From positions 1-60,345 of IMG/VR virus record IMGVR_UViG_3300027861_000031: a DNA stretch of 60,345 bases, one strand, 5' to 3'. The translations under genes were made by a program, and so were the position numbers. Position 1 is the first letter of the stretch; the number at the start of each line of letters is the position of its first letter. The stretch comes from a virus. Shown here piece by piece: positions 47,645-57,352 of this stretch. Under the pieces are notes generated by a model. The model saw only the letters and a program-made list of their open reading frames with translations. It was not told the DNA's origin and did no database searches.

Positions 47645-50600
47645 ATGGCAGTTCAAAGATCGAATAATTTCCTAAATCAAATGAGAATTGATGTTCCGCA
47701 TTTACGTTCAATTGAATCAGCTGTTCGTAGTGATTTCGATAGTTTATTTACTGGTCTTATCTTAGGAGAAGACAAATCATATACCGTTAGAGGTCTTGCA
47801 ATTGAAATGGCTGGCTCTATCGGAGCCTCTGCAGCCGGTTTACAGCTAATTGTAGCGGATTCTTCAGTATTGCACGGAAAATCCAACGAAGCCGGTACTT
47901 TTTTCAATATTGCAAGCGGTACGGCAAATCAAGTACTTAGCGCTACCACAAACACAAAGGTTAGCGGAGCTTTTACACCCTCTGCATTAAACTATGTTTC
48001 TATTGAGTTTACTCGTCAAGTCGATGATGCAACATCTTCTCAAGTATTTCTATGGAATCCAACTACTAAAAACGAGATTACTAAAAACCTGCCTTTAGCA
48101 GAAACTTTAGACTATCAAATTGTAATTTCTTCTTCAATATTTACATCAAACGTACTACCAATCGCCATTGTAACTACCGATGCTTCAAACAACGTTTTAA
48201 CGGTTGAAGATCGTAGAGAAATGTTATTTGGAACGTCCACAGCCGGTTCTGTAACCCCAAATCCATTCAATGAATATGCGTGGACTGACGGTAGAATTCC
48301 TAACTTTTATCAATCGTCAAACTCTTCAGTATCTCCTTTTGAAGGCGGCGATAAGCAAATTCAAAATTTTAAAGAAAACGATCTAGCTGTTAAGACTGAA
48401 ATTAAGTTGATGAAAGGTACTTCATATTGGCAATCTCCAAATATTGGAGGTTCTCTTGCTGGTTTAAGGTACGATTTAGCAAATACTATATTGACAGGGC
48501 AAGGCTCTATATCTCACGACGCCGGTAACGCCGGTCAAATTAATTGGGACCAAGACATGTTTATGTCAGTCCTATCAACTAGAATTAAATACAAGCTTGA
48601 ATCTAACGCAGCCACTACTGATACTGATTTAGCAGATAAAGAAGTAGCTTACATTAAAATTATTAGAAATGTAGATATTGTTCCTCAACTGATTTTTACA
48701 AACGGTTCAGCAGTTATCACATCTGTTGGAGCAATATCTTGGACAACTGGCTTAGAGGCTGGAGATTATGTCAAGGTTGGTTCTGAAGAAGATATTGCTT
48801 ACTATGAAATATTATCTGTAGACTCTACCTCTCAAGTAACGTTGACTATAAACTTTGGTGGAACTTCTACTGGAGTTAACGGTACTGACGCTAAATATGC
48901 GTGGGGTAATTATAGGACTGATGCGGCTCCTTCAACAGACAGACATATTAAAATCGCTAGTCTTGAAGCGATGCCTTTTGATGCAGATACTTTTTGGCTA
49001 TTTTTTAGAGATGATAACGCCGGCGTATCTAGAATCTATGTTAGATTTTTAAACGCTGAACTTAAGCAGGGTGAGACAATCACTGTTGCTGATCAAGTTC
49101 CAGCAGACGTTTTAGCTTATATGGGAGCTTCTTCTGACGCCGACCCAGACCCAAACTATGCAACGTTAGCAACCGATGCTAAAACAGGTACTGAAAATTA
49201 TAACTCTACTCAAGGTGAAAACCTTACTGTTAGAGCTTCAAAGCTAACTTCTATGATGGCTGACAAAGCCCAAGATAAAACTATCCAGCTTTTAGGAACT
49301 GGTTTTGATACTGCGGTAAATACTACAAACGCTGCTAATCAAGAATTAACTTTTACATCCCTATCCGCTGGAACTCCAGCTCTAAACTTTATCATGACAG
49401 GAAGTGCCAATAACGGTACTGCCAACATTACAGGAACTATAACTTTAGCCGCTAATCAAGTCGCATATATTGACGTTGATAGAAACGCTACATTCGCCGT
49501 TGTACCAACCGTTGCAAATATTACGGCAGTAACGTTAGATGAAAATACATATGTTGTTGCTACAAGATTTAACGGAACAGACGTTCACTTGTGGGACGGT
49601 ACAGTTATAGGCGCTGATTCAAGCGTATCTTTCGGTAGTCATCTTGATCTAATATCAAGACAAAATAGAAACTTAAAAATGGTAGCTGGCGGTACTTGGA
49701 GTTGGAACTCTGGTACTGGTGATTTATCATTTACAGCAGATGCTTATATCCAAATACCAGGACTTGCAGACGTTAGAAATACAATACAACAATCTGTTCA
49801 AAGCCCTATAAATTTATCGGCTGGAGATGTTGCTTATGTTTCTATTAATAGAGCAACGGGAGCTGGAGCTAACTTAACAGTATCAACTTCAGCAATCGCC
49901 TCATTAGTATTGACTGATGATATAATTGTTATTGCTCGTAGAATAGGCGCTATTGTTTTAGTAGGTAGTAGCTCATTTAGTTTAATAAACGGTGAAAGTA
50001 AAGAACTTGACGCCGGCGCTTCAGTAGAAACAAGATCATTTACTGGACAAACAAACGCCGCCGACGCCGCTCCAACATATTCTTCTAGTATTCGTGGTAC
50101 TGCCGCTGAAAGTTTAGAAGCAAGATCAGGCGCTCTTACTCTTTCTATGGGAGATGGTCAAGAAGATAGATCAGCGTATTTTAGATCAGACGACCCAGTA
50201 ACTTGGACTGGAACTCAAATTGAGTTTACAGCTAATATTGTATTAGAAATAATAAATACTGTTACAGGAACCTTAACGGCTCACACAATCTTAGCAGCCG
50301 GCTCTCCAGTGGCTTTAGCTGACGGTGAGAGCGCTTACATTGCGATTGACAGAACGGCAGCTTCTGAAAACGTATCTGTTGTAAAAAGTGGCACGGTAGC
50401 GATACCTGCTCAAACAGAGTCAGATAAAGACGTTTTTATCTTTGGTCGTCGTAAAGATACTGCCGGTGCTGTTGCTTATTTACATTTACCTCTTCATAAA
50501 CAAGTTTTAAATACTGGACAAAGCGTTCAGCTTGGAGCTTCTGGCGGCGGCGACGGCGGTGTTACTGCAGATACATATTTCTTCAGAAACGCTGATAATG

Positions 50601-52402
50601 AAATTGATTTAACTAAATGGACTACAGGAACAAACGCAACTTTGAGTAATGCAAACTTTGCAACTCCAGGTGCTATAGTTGGTACTTATGTAAAAGAAAC
50701 CGTTAACCATTTAAGCGGAGATGAATCATATGCTTTAAAAAGTACAACCGCTAATGACTTTGTTGTTTCGGAAGTAATAACCTTACAAAAACGATCTCAA
50801 GAAAAAACAAACGTAGTTAAGTGTGAATTTACATATGGCGGCGCTGATGATGATATTCAGCCATTTATGTGGGACGTTACTAACGATGTATTATTAAGTA
50901 CCTCATTAGATTTAATTAAAGCAAACGCTAATAGTACAACATTTACTATGCAAGCTCATGTTAATAGTACTGTTGATGATATTAGAATTGGTTTTCATGT
51001 TTTAGTAACTAATACCTCTGATCTAGTGTTTGATGACTTAAGTGTTTCTGACAATCCGTTTGTGTTTAAAGATTTATTCGATTCTCAATATATCCACCAA
51101 CACACATCTAACGGTTTAGGTTCAACCGATAATAAAATCGGTAGAATGACAACAACAGCTGTTAATAGTGGTGCTCTTTTGATTGATATTGCAGATACCG
51201 CCGCTGAAGGAACTACATATACTGCTGTAAGAGACTGTACTGTTATAGTGGCTATTAGTCATAACGCAAACGCCGCATCTAGATTTGGTTTATCTTTAAA
51301 TAGTAATCAGCTTACTACAGCAATTGAAACGATAACCGCAGGTCATAGAATAGCTCTGACGCACGCTCAAAACGGAACTAACGGAACTCAATCAACATCA
51401 GCCACAATTAAAATGGCTAAAGATGATGTTCTTCGTAGACATAGTGACGGTACTGCAGATGGTACGGCGGCTAGATCAAGCATTACTATCACGGCTGTGG
51501 CAGGTACAGAACACATTATATCTGCCGCTAAGTCAAACATGTCAAACCCAGTAGATTACACTCCAACAATCACTGGTTTTGGTACTCCAACTGGTGTTAA
51601 TTTTGAATGGTCAAGGCTTGGAAAGTTTCTAATAGTTGACGGTAAATTAACTGTAGGGACATCAACGGCAGTTGAAGCTCAAATAACACTACCCTCAGGG
51701 TTAACAATAGCACTTCCACACTCTACTACTCAAGTAATAGGGAATGGAGCTAGATCGACTACTAGTGCTGAGTACGATCTTGTATTAGGAACGGATGGCG
51801 ACACCTTTGTTAATTTTGGTAGACAAGATGCTAGTGGCGGCGGTTTATCCGCTGTAAATGGAAATACGTGGTCTAGTGGTGATTTGTCTTTTCACTTCAT
51901 GGTCCCTATTGCTGAGTGGAGTTCAGATGTTACTTTATTAGCTGGAATCCCTGTACAAAAAGTAGCCTACGTTAAAGACGTAAAAACAACAACAACTCAA
52001 GGTGGAACTTTCACCTCAAGCGCCCCTAGAACTAGAGACCTCAATGACGTATCTGGAGATTCTGAAATAGTATCAGTTTCATCTAACCAATTTACATTAG
52101 GTGCAGGTAAGTATGCGATAGAGTGGAGCGCTCCAGGAAACAACGTAGGTAATCATCAATCTCATTTAAGAAACACGACAGATTCAACAAACGATATTAT
52201 AGGCAGCGTGATAGTTATGAATGGTGGAGAAATCAACACTATATCTTCTTTTGGTTATGGTACAATAACAATAACTTCTTCTAAAACCTTTGAAATACAT
52301 CATGAGTGTAGTATAACGGGAACAACCACTGGTTTTGGCGGCGCTGGTAGTTTTGGAACTGGAGAAGTGTATACTCAGGTTAAAATAACTAAACTTATAT
52401 AG
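47645..52402 (+). CDS. giant tail fibre / receptor-binding protein
   Basis: A 1585-residue fibre-like protein rich in Thr, Ser, Ala, Gly and Asn with almost continuous beta strands. The N-terminal about 200 residues would attach to the baseplate. Three related modules of about 110-130 residues (ending AYIDVDRNA, AYVSINRAT, AYIAIDRTA) lie at roughly 565-935. The C-terminal about 200 residues resemble a trimeric tip (YVKDVKTTTTQGGTF, HHECSITGTTTGFGGAGSFG). It probably binds the host surface. Transcribed late together with the endonuclease upstream. Confidence 0.75.
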   Translation: MAVQRSNNFLNQMRIDVPHLRSIESAVRSDFDSLFTGLILGEDKSYTVRGLAIEMAGSIGASAAGLQLIVADSSVLHGKSNEAGTFFNIASGTANQVLSATTNTKVSGAFTPSALNYVSIEFTRQVDDATSSQVFLWNPTTKNEITKNLPLAETLDYQIVISSSIFTSNVLPIAIVTTDASNNVLTVEDRREMLFGTSTAGSVTPNPFNEYAWTDGRIPNFYQSSNSSVSPFEGGDKQIQNFKENDLAVKTEIKLMKGTSYWQSPNIGGSLAGLRYDLANTILTGQGSISHDAGNAGQINWDQDMFMSVLSTRIKYKLESNAATTDTDLADKEVAYIKIIRNVDIVPQLIFTNGSAVITSVGAISWTTGLEAGDYVKVGSEEDIAYYEILSVDSTSQVTLTINFGGTSTGVNGTDAKYAWGNYRTDAAPSTDRHIKIASLEAMPFDADTFWLFFRDDNAGVSRIYVRFLNAELKQGETITVADQVPADVLAYMGASSDADPDPNYATLATDAKTGTENYNSTQGENLTVRASKLTSMMADKAQDKTIQLLGTGFDTAVNTTNAANQELTFTSLSAGTPALNFIMTGSANNGTANITGTITLAANQVAYIDVDRNATFAVVPTVANITAVTLDENTYVVATRFNGTDVHLWDGTVIGADSSVSFGSHLDLISRQNRNLKMVAGGTWSWNSGTGDLSFTADAYIQIPGLADVRNTIQQSVQSPINLSAGDVAYVSINRATGAGANLTVSTSAIASLVLTDDIIVIARRIGAIVLVGSSSFSLINGESKELDAGASVETRSFTGQTNAADAAPTYSSSIRGTAAESLEARSGALTLSMGDGQEDRSAYFRSDDPVTWTGTQIEFTANIVLEIINTVTGTLTAHTILAAGSPVALADGESAYIAIDRTAASENVSVVKSGTVAIPAQTESDKDVFIFGRRKDTAGAVAYLHLPLHKQVLNTGQSVQLGASGGGDGGVTADTYFFRNADNEIDLTKWTTGTNATLSNANFATPGAIVGTYVKETVNHLSGDESYALKSTTANDFVVSEVITLQKRSQEKTNVVKCEFTYGGADDDIQPFMWDVTNDVLLSTSLDLIKANANSTTFTMQAHVNSTVDDIRIGFHVLVTNTSDLVFDDLSVSDNPFVFKDLFDSQYIHQHTSNGLGSTDNKIGRMTTTAVNSGALLIDIADTAAEGTTYTAVRDCTVIVAISHNANAASRFGLSLNSNQLTTAIETITAGHRIALTHAQNGTNGTQSTSATIKMAKDDVLRRHSDGTADGTAARSSITITAVAGTEHIISAAKSNMSNPVDYTPTITGFGTPTGVNFEWSRLGKFLIVDGKLTVGTSTAVEAQITLPSGLTIALPHSTTQVIGNGARSTTSAEYDLVLGTDGDTFVNFGRQDASGGGLSAVNGNTWSSGDLSFHFMVPIAEWSSDVTLLAGIPVQKVAYVKDVKTTTTQGGTFTSSAPRTRDLNDVSGDSEIVSVSSNQFTLGAGKYAIEWSAPGNNVGNHQSHLRNTTDSTNDIIGSVIVMNGGEINTISSFGYGTITITSSKTFEIHHECSITGTTTGFGGAGSFGTGEVYTQVKITKLI

Positions 52403-52410
52403 GGAAATAT

Positions 52411-53001
52411 ATGACTTTACAAGATATAGATTTAATGCAAATTGAAGATCATGAATATAAATTGAGAGAAAGACTCCTACCTAATGAAGAGCCAACGTCT
52501 GAAGAGCTAGCGGCTGAGTTTGAAATTTACAAAGATGAGCTTCGAGCGGAAGAAGAAGCTAGACTTGTAGAACTTGCCCGTATCCAAGACATCAAAGATC
52601 GTTGGGCAGGTTTGGCTGATTTAAATATGACCATGATGAGATTAGGTCACGATCAAACTATCCAGAACTATGCCTTAGAACTTACAAGAATTATAGAAGA
52701 AAACGATCAAATTAGATTAGCTGAATTAGAATCAGATGACGCTGTATATAGGTTAGAAATGACGGCTCAAGGTCGTATTGATAAATTAAACTCTTTGCGT
52801 GATAAAAGAAAACCTCTCCTAGAAGAAGCTGATCATCAAATTAATATCTTAGAAGATGACTCATCAGATACAGCCTCATGGAGAGTCTATAGAAAAGCTC
52901 TTAGAGCCGCTACAGACGCCTATAAGAAGGTTGATGGAAGCCCTAAGGTCTCAATTGACGGTCTAGTTGTAGACTCTTTTACCTTCCCTAGTAAGCCCTA
53001 A
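52411..53001 (+). CDS. coiled-coil protein after the fibre gene, possible assembly factor
   Basis: A 196-residue acidic, helical, coiled-coil protein (about 25-140) immediately downstream of the fibre gene, where fibre chaperones or accessory fibre proteins commonly lie. AGGGAAAT before the ATG. No family recognised. Its end overlaps the convergent lipoprotein gene by 14 bases. Confidence 0.5.
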   Translation: MTLQDIDLMQIEDHEYKLRERLLPNEEPTSEELAAEFEIYKDELRAEEEARLVELARIQDIKDRWAGLADLNMTMMRLGHDQTIQNYALELTRIIEENDQIRLAELESDDAVYRLEMTAQGRIDKLNSLRDKRKPLLEEADHQINILEDDSSDTASWRVYRKALRAATDAYKKVDGSPKVSIDGLVVDSFTFPSKP

Positions 53002-53173
53002 GAAAGGTTTTGCCGCCGCCTCTAAACATAACGTAGTCTCTATGACGGATGTATGTATGGTAGGTTCTTAAGCAGCTATCTTTTTCATACCCTAACTTAC
53101 TGTCACATCTATGTATAGAAGTTGTTTCTCCGGCGCAGCCAAACAATAGAAATAAAAATATTAATTTTTTCAT
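52988..53173 (-). CDS. small predicted lipoprotein
   Basis: A 61-residue protein with a lipoprotein signal ([13 protein letters not shown], Cys13). The mature part has two more Cys (HRCDS, SCLRT) and is basic. The ATG at 53173 follows GAGAGAAA. Last gene of the leftward replication/metabolism unit; it could be an outer-membrane spanin-type partner but no inner partner is obvious. Confidence 0.6.
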   Translation of the reverse strand: MKKLIFLFLLFGCAGETTSIHRCDSKLGYEKDSCLRTYHTYIRHRDYVMFRGGGKTFLRAY

Positions 53174-53664
53174 CTTTTTCTCTCCCAATTTTGTATTTCA
53201 AAATCCCCATCATCGCTACGAATAAGTTCCATCTTAACCATGGCAAAATCATCTTCATAGTGAGGGAAATAAGTGTGAGCTTTTCCAGTATATTGCATTT
53301 GACTAATCAAAATTTCATTCATATGAGGTAAAAAGTAGTCATATATTTGTTCGCCGCCGGCAATATAGACGTTTTGATCTACGGTTTTGACAAAATTAGC
53401 TAAATGATAGGCGTTCTCTATTCTTCTCACAAAGAAAACATTTTTATAACCTGCTTGTGGAGCTTTATAGCTACTAATAACTATAACTTTCCTATTAGGT
53501 AAGCCGTTTGGAATAGACTCATAGGTTTTACGCCCCATAATTACAACATGACCTCTAGTTGTATTTTTAAAGTGACGCATTTCTTCTTTATTTTTCCAAG
53601 GCAGCTTACCTTCAAGCCCTATTTGGTTATGCTCACCAACGGCGGCTATTCCAATTAAATTCAT
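53170..53664 (-). CDS. dfrA: dihydrofolate reductase
   Basis: A 164-residue DHFR (E. coli 159). Visible: [18 protein letters not shown] at residues 5-22 (substrate and NADPH loop), the acidic/Arg helix, [13 protein letters not shown] (about 40-52), and [11 protein letters not shown] (about 109-119). It regenerates tetrahydrofolate consumed by thymidylate synthase, encoded just upstream with an ATGA overlap. Confidence 0.95.
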   Translation of the reverse strand: MNLIGIAAVGEHNQIGLEGKLPWKNKEEMRHFKNTTRGHVVIMGRKTYESIPNGLPNRKVIVISSYKAPQAGYKNVFFVRRIENAYHLANFVKTVDQNVYIAGGEQIYDYFLPHMNEILISQMQYTGKAHTYFPHYEDDFAMVKMELIRSDDGDFEIQNWERKR

Positions 53665-54518
53665 ACAGCAACCTTACCTTTTATAGTGTTGTGAGACCTG
53701 TAGTTTTTCAAATTAATCCAAGTTTTTATCGTATCCCAGTCCATTTCTTGACAGTATTCATCAACAAAACCCATCAATTCACCTTGTTTTAATGTAATTT
53801 CAAGCTCTGGGAGCTTTAAAGGACTTCTCTTAAGCATTTCTTCAAACTTAGGTATATGATTTTTATAAATATGAACGTCACCGAACGTATGGACAAATTC
53901 TCCAACCTCGAGACCACACTCGTTAGCAACTAAGTGAGTTAAGGCGGCGTATGAGGCGATATTGAAAGGTACTCCTAAAAACAAGTCGGCAGACCTTTGA
54001 TATAGCTGGCAAGAAAGCTTACCATTTCTAACGTAGAATTGAAATAGTGTGTGACACGGCGGTAAAGCCATATTGTCAACCTCACCTACGTTCCAAGCGC
54101 TAATAATAATCCTACGTGAGTTTGGATTTGTTTTTATAGTGTGAATAGCATGATCAAGTTGGTCGATATAGTTATCATGCATAATTTCCCCATGACATAC
54201 TTCAGGCGTCCCAATCCAAGCTCTCCATTGTTGACCGTAAACTGGACCTAATTCTCCAGCATCATCAGCCCACTCATCCCAAATTTTAACATTATGGTTT
54301 TTCATAAACTTAATATTGGTCTCGCCACGCATAAGCCACAAAAGCTCTATTAAGACTGACTTCCAATGAGTTCTCTTAGAAGTTACTAATGGAAAGCCTT
54401 TAGAAAGATCAAAGCGCATTTGTCTGCCGAACACAGATATAGTTCCAACGCCTGTTCTATCGTCAGATTCTGTTCCGTTCTTTAATATGTCTCTTACAAG
54501 CGCTCTATATTGTTTCAC
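53661..54518 (-). CDS. thyA: thymidylate synthase
   Basis: A 285-residue ThyA (E. coli 264). Family landmarks: [12 protein letters not shown] (about 20-31), the active-site [12 protein letters not shown] with catalytic Cys (about 153-164), [18 protein letters not shown], and HIYKNHI. Makes dTMP from dUMP for phage DNA. GTG start behind GTGGAGAAGC; coupled to DHFR. Confidence 0.95.
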   Translation of the reverse strand: MKQYRALVRDILKNGTESDDRTGVGTISVFGRQMRFDLSKGFPLVTSKRTHWKSVLIELLWLMRGETNIKFMKNHNVKIWDEWADDAGELGPVYGQQWRAWIGTPEVCHGEIMHDNYIDQLDHAIHTIKTNPNSRRIIISAWNVGEVDNMALPPCHTLFQFYVRNGKLSCQLYQRSADLFLGVPFNIASYAALTHLVANECGLEVGEFVHTFGDVHIYKNHIPKFEEMLKRSPLKLPELEITLKQGELMGFVDEYCQEMDWDTIKTWINLKNYRSHNTIKGKVAV

Positions 54519-54760
54519 AGCTTCTCCACCTCATTCTCATCAACATGCAAACTAGTTTTAGGCAAAACTTTTACTTCTAAATAGTAGGTTTCAAATCCTT
54601 TTTCGTATGAAAAATACCTTACGCCATCTTTTATTACTTTTTTAGCAAAATCATCTTTAGTATCTTCCTTAGAGCAAAAATAAAACGCAAAACCACAGTA
54701 AGCACATAGGGCTGTAAGTATTGCAAAAAGTCCTATCATGTCTTGAATACTGTAGTGCAT
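54515..54760 (-). CDS. small membrane protein
   Basis: An 81-residue protein: one N-terminal membrane span (about 9-27) and a soluble tail. Its ATG overlaps the previous stop (TAATG) and its end overlaps thyA. No family recognised. Confidence 0.55.
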   Translation of the reverse strand: MHYSIQDMIGLFAILTALCAYCGFAFYFCSKEDTKDDFAKKVIKDGVRYFSYEKGFETYYLEVKVLPKTSLHVDENEVEKL

Positions 54761-55077
54761 TAGCAAACACCTTTCATGCTGCGATCTTCTTCAGTTTCTT
54801 CAAACAATTCTTGAAGCATTTCGTACTCTCTTTTAGAGATCAAATTTGGATGATCAACGACTAAAAATTCTTCGCCGTGCTCTAAAACATGATAGCCAGA
54901 AGCCGTAAAAGCACCGTCAATACAGTTGGGTTCTTCTAAATTTGAAATAGGCTCTTTAGTTCCCATCCTAACAAAATAGTGAAGACTTCCGTTTTGATCT
55001 CCACCTAAATGTCTTGCAAAAGGCTTTAGTTTTTCTAAAGATTTAAGTTTTACAGATTTTACAGTTACTTCTTTCAT
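54760..55077 (-). CDS. hypothetical protein
   Basis: A 105-residue soluble protein of mixed alpha/beta make-up, coupled to both neighbours by overlaps. No family recognised. Confidence 0.55.
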   Translation of the reverse strand: MKEVTVKSVKLKSLEKLKPFARHLGGDQNGSLHYFVRMGTKEPISNLEEPNCIDGAFTASGYHVLEHGEEFLVVDHPNLISKREYEMLQELFEETEEDRSMKGVC

Positions 55078-55271
55078 AGATCGTTTATTCCCATATATTC
55101 AAGCTCACCTTCAGATGTGAAGTGAAATTGAACATTGTTAGCCTTGATCAACATTACTAAGTTGTCCGTAGACATCTCATGCTCATAGTCAATCTCAGCG
55201 TTGGTTAACATTCTTTCTACTGACTGCACGTCAGTTACAATTACAAAGTCCTCATCCTTACTATTTTGCAC
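55074..55271 (-). CDS. small acidic hypothetical protein
   Basis: A 65-residue acidic protein starting at GTG behind GGAGTAGGAC and overlapping the aminotransferase end. Looks like a helix-strand-strand fold (FVIVTDVQSVERML). No family recognised. Confidence 0.5.
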   Translation of the reverse strand: MQNSKDEDFVIVTDVQSVERMLTNAEIDYEHEMSTDNLVMLIKANNVQFHFTSEGELEYMGINDL

Positions 55272-56259
55272 GTCCTACTCCATCGACTTTTTGTACGGCT
55301 TCTACCGCTTTATTTATAATACCATTAGTTTGACCAATATTCAACCTAATAAATTTTTTATTTTTATCTTTAAATTCTATATACTTTACTTCAGCCTTAT
55401 CAAACAATTTCAGCATCTTATCATCAACTTCAGCACAGTAAAACATACCTTTTTCTTGAACGTCAGTACCTAAAAGGTAAGATAGCTTATGTAAACTCTC
55501 ACGATTTTGGTCTAATGAGTTTTTACCCAAGTGCATAAACTCATCTAAATTTATATTATTCAATACGTCAGTGATGAGATTTTGAGAGGGTTTTGAGATA
55601 GTTGCATTTTCATACATCGCCTCCTCAGAAAAATGTCTATAATCCACAGGACAGTTGGTAGCAATCCACCCAATACGAGCGCCAGTTAGCCCTAAGAGCT
55701 TCGAGAAAGACCCTACGTAAACGCTATGGTCTGGCTGAATAGCAGGACAGGCGTTATATATTGTATTGTGATATACAGCATCCCAAACTATAGGTGGTTT
55801 TTTATCCAAAACACTCTTAATCGAGCCTTGAAACTGGTTTCCAAAAGGGTTGGCAGGACTATCAACAATAGCCATAGCATCGCCCCAAACTTCTTCATAT
55901 CCTTTTAAATCAACGGCGTTATGTATTAAATCATTCTTTTTAATCATATGCGGATAGTAAGGATATCCAAACTTACCAGTAATGACTGTATCGATTCCGT
56001 CAAACCTATGCCAAGCTCTCATGATAGTATTTAACGCTTGAGTAGCTCCGTTAGTAATTATATAGTAATTATATCGATTACCCGTAGTATGCTCTGTTAT
56101 AGCCCTTACACAGTCTAATAATTTAGCTTTACCGTCTGTTGGAGCGTAGTTCATAGACTTAATCTTAGGTCTTTGAAAACCAAAGTGAGGCTTGTACATA
56201 TTATCCAATATTTCCAATAAAAAATAAGGGTCTCCCCAACCTAAATCTAAATCACCCAC
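55261..56259 (-). CDS. PLP-dependent class I/II aminotransferase
   Basis: A 332-residue fold-type I PLP enzyme. Signatures: NGATQALNTIM (70-80), SPANPFG (134-140), Asp160 and Tyr163 in VWDAVYHNT (PLP ring and phosphate contacts), and SFSKLLGLTGARIGW (184-198) with Lys187 forming the Schiff base and a following Arg. It is about 30-60 residues shorter than most class I/II aminotransferases. The substrate cannot be told; histidinol-phosphate or amino-sugar/amino-acid types are possible. GTG start behind AAAGGAAGC. Such an enzyme is uncommon in phages; here it is coupled with replication and dTMP genes. Confidence 0.8.
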   Translation of the reverse strand: MGDLDLGWGDPYFLLEILDNMYKPHFGFQRPKIKSMNYAPTDGKAKLLDCVRAITEHTTGNRYNYYIITNGATQALNTIMRAWHRFDGIDTVITGKFGYPYYPHMIKKNDLIHNAVDLKGYEEVWGDAMAIVDSPANPFGNQFQGSIKSVLDKKPPIVWDAVYHNTIYNACPAIQPDHSVYVGSFSKLLGLTGARIGWIATNCPVDYRHFSEEAMYENATISKPSQNLITDVLNNINLDEFMHLGKNSLDQNRESLHKLSYLLGTDVQEKGMFYCAEVDDKMLKLFDKAEVKYIEFKDKNKKFIRLNIGQTNGIINKAVEAVQKVDGVGRAK

Positions 56260-56431
56260 GCTTAGCTTCCTTTGATTTTTTAAAAGGTTTATATGTAATC
56301 GTTATTTCATAATATTCATCTTCAAGACCTTTCCAGGGAGCCTCTCTAAGATGGGGTAAACAGCTAGTATCTTTTCCAGCCTGAACTTCTTTCATTTTTT
56401 CTAAATCTTCCTGGTCAACGTATAGTTTCAT
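56252..56431 (-). CDS. small hypothetical protein
   Basis: A 59-residue protein: charged helix, then a strand region (EYYEITITYKPF) and a basic tail. Starts at an ATG overlapping the end of the upstream gene (ATGA) and overlaps the aminotransferase start by eight bases. No family recognised. Confidence 0.5.
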   Translation of the reverse strand: MKLYVDQEDLEKMKEVQAGKDTSCLPHLREAPWKGLEDEYYEITITYKPFKKSKEAKRG

Positions 56432-56907
56432 GCTTTCTCCGACTTTTCCATTTTGTTAATATGAAAATTCTTTTTTATGGAAAAGATTTCATAAATCAAT
56501 TCTTGCATACGCTGCTCTGAAAGTCCATAGATTTTTCTTAAATCTTCCACTTTTTTATTTTTATACTCTTCAAACTCTTTTTCAACTTGAATATCAATCA
56601 TAACGCTTTTGACGTTCTCAATAGGTATGATATCATCTAATTCAGGACAGTACCCTGTATGCTCACAAACCAAAGTATTAATAGCACCCTTAGCTTCAAT
56701 ACTGTATACTGGCAGTCTGACCCACTTGTGGATTTTTCCATCTTTCTTAAACTTTGCAAGCCTATCGGTTTCTTTTTTAATAACTTTCTTTAAGGCAGAT
56801 TTTGATTTTAAGTTTTTAACAATAACAGCTATAACAACTAGCGTGAAATACAGCACAATCAAAGTCGCCACACCTAATATTAATAGTGAAATGTTATTTG
56901 ATAACAC
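56428..56907 (-). CDS. membrane-anchored hypothetical protein
   Basis: A 159-residue protein with one N-terminal span (about 8-30) and a charged cytoplasmic part with coiled-coil potential. GTG start with a strong AAGGAGG site. The neighbouring gene also encodes a membrane protein and ClpP follows farther upstream. Function unknown. Confidence 0.6.
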   Translation of the reverse strand: MLSNNISLLILGVATLIVLYFTLVVIAVIVKNLKSKSALKKVIKKETDRLAKFKKDGKIHKWVRLPVYSIEAKGAINTLVCEHTGYCPELDDIIPIENVKSVMIDIQVEKEFEEYKNKKVEDLRKIYGLSEQRMQELIYEIFSIKKNFHINKMEKSEKA

Positions 56908-57352
56908 TTAAAGCCTCCTTGCTTATTTTTTGAAGCTGTCCTATAGCAATTATACTACCGACAAAACTATATAGCATTATAGAGCCTAATAAAATATCGC
57001 CCAACACAACAAAGACGGCAGCTAATGTAGCAGCCAATAACACTCTTTTACAACATATCCAAAAACTTAATCTTTCTATATTTTCACTACCGAGTCTTTC
57101 AATATGTTTAGCTTTCCCATCCTCATCCATAGTTTGCATCTGTTCTTTCAAACTTTTGTAGTCATTTAAACTCATAACCCAAAACACAAGTACCAATACA
57201 GTTATGAGAATATTACTGGGAATACCTACGATTATATACAAAGTTCTAGCATTATCTAGATATTGTAGGTATTCATGCGCCGGATTGAACGCAGTATATA
57301 TTAAACATCCGTAAAACACCCAATAAATTACCGTAATTAATTTTGCCCACAT
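56894..57352 (-). CDS. multi-span membrane protein
   Basis: A 152-residue protein with about four spans (5-22, 42-62, 102-120, 123-140) and a charged loop between spans 2 and 3. It starts directly after the ClpP stop codon. No family recognised; a functional link to the ClpP-like protease is only a guess. Confidence 0.6.
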   Translation of the reverse strand: MWAKLITVIYWVFYGCLIYTAFNPAHEYLQYLDNARTLYIIVGIPSNILITVLVLVFWVMSLNDYKSLKEQMQTMDEDGKAKHIERLGSENIERLSFWICCKRVLLAATLAAVFVVLGDILLGSIMLYSFVGSIIAIGQLQKISKEALSVIK

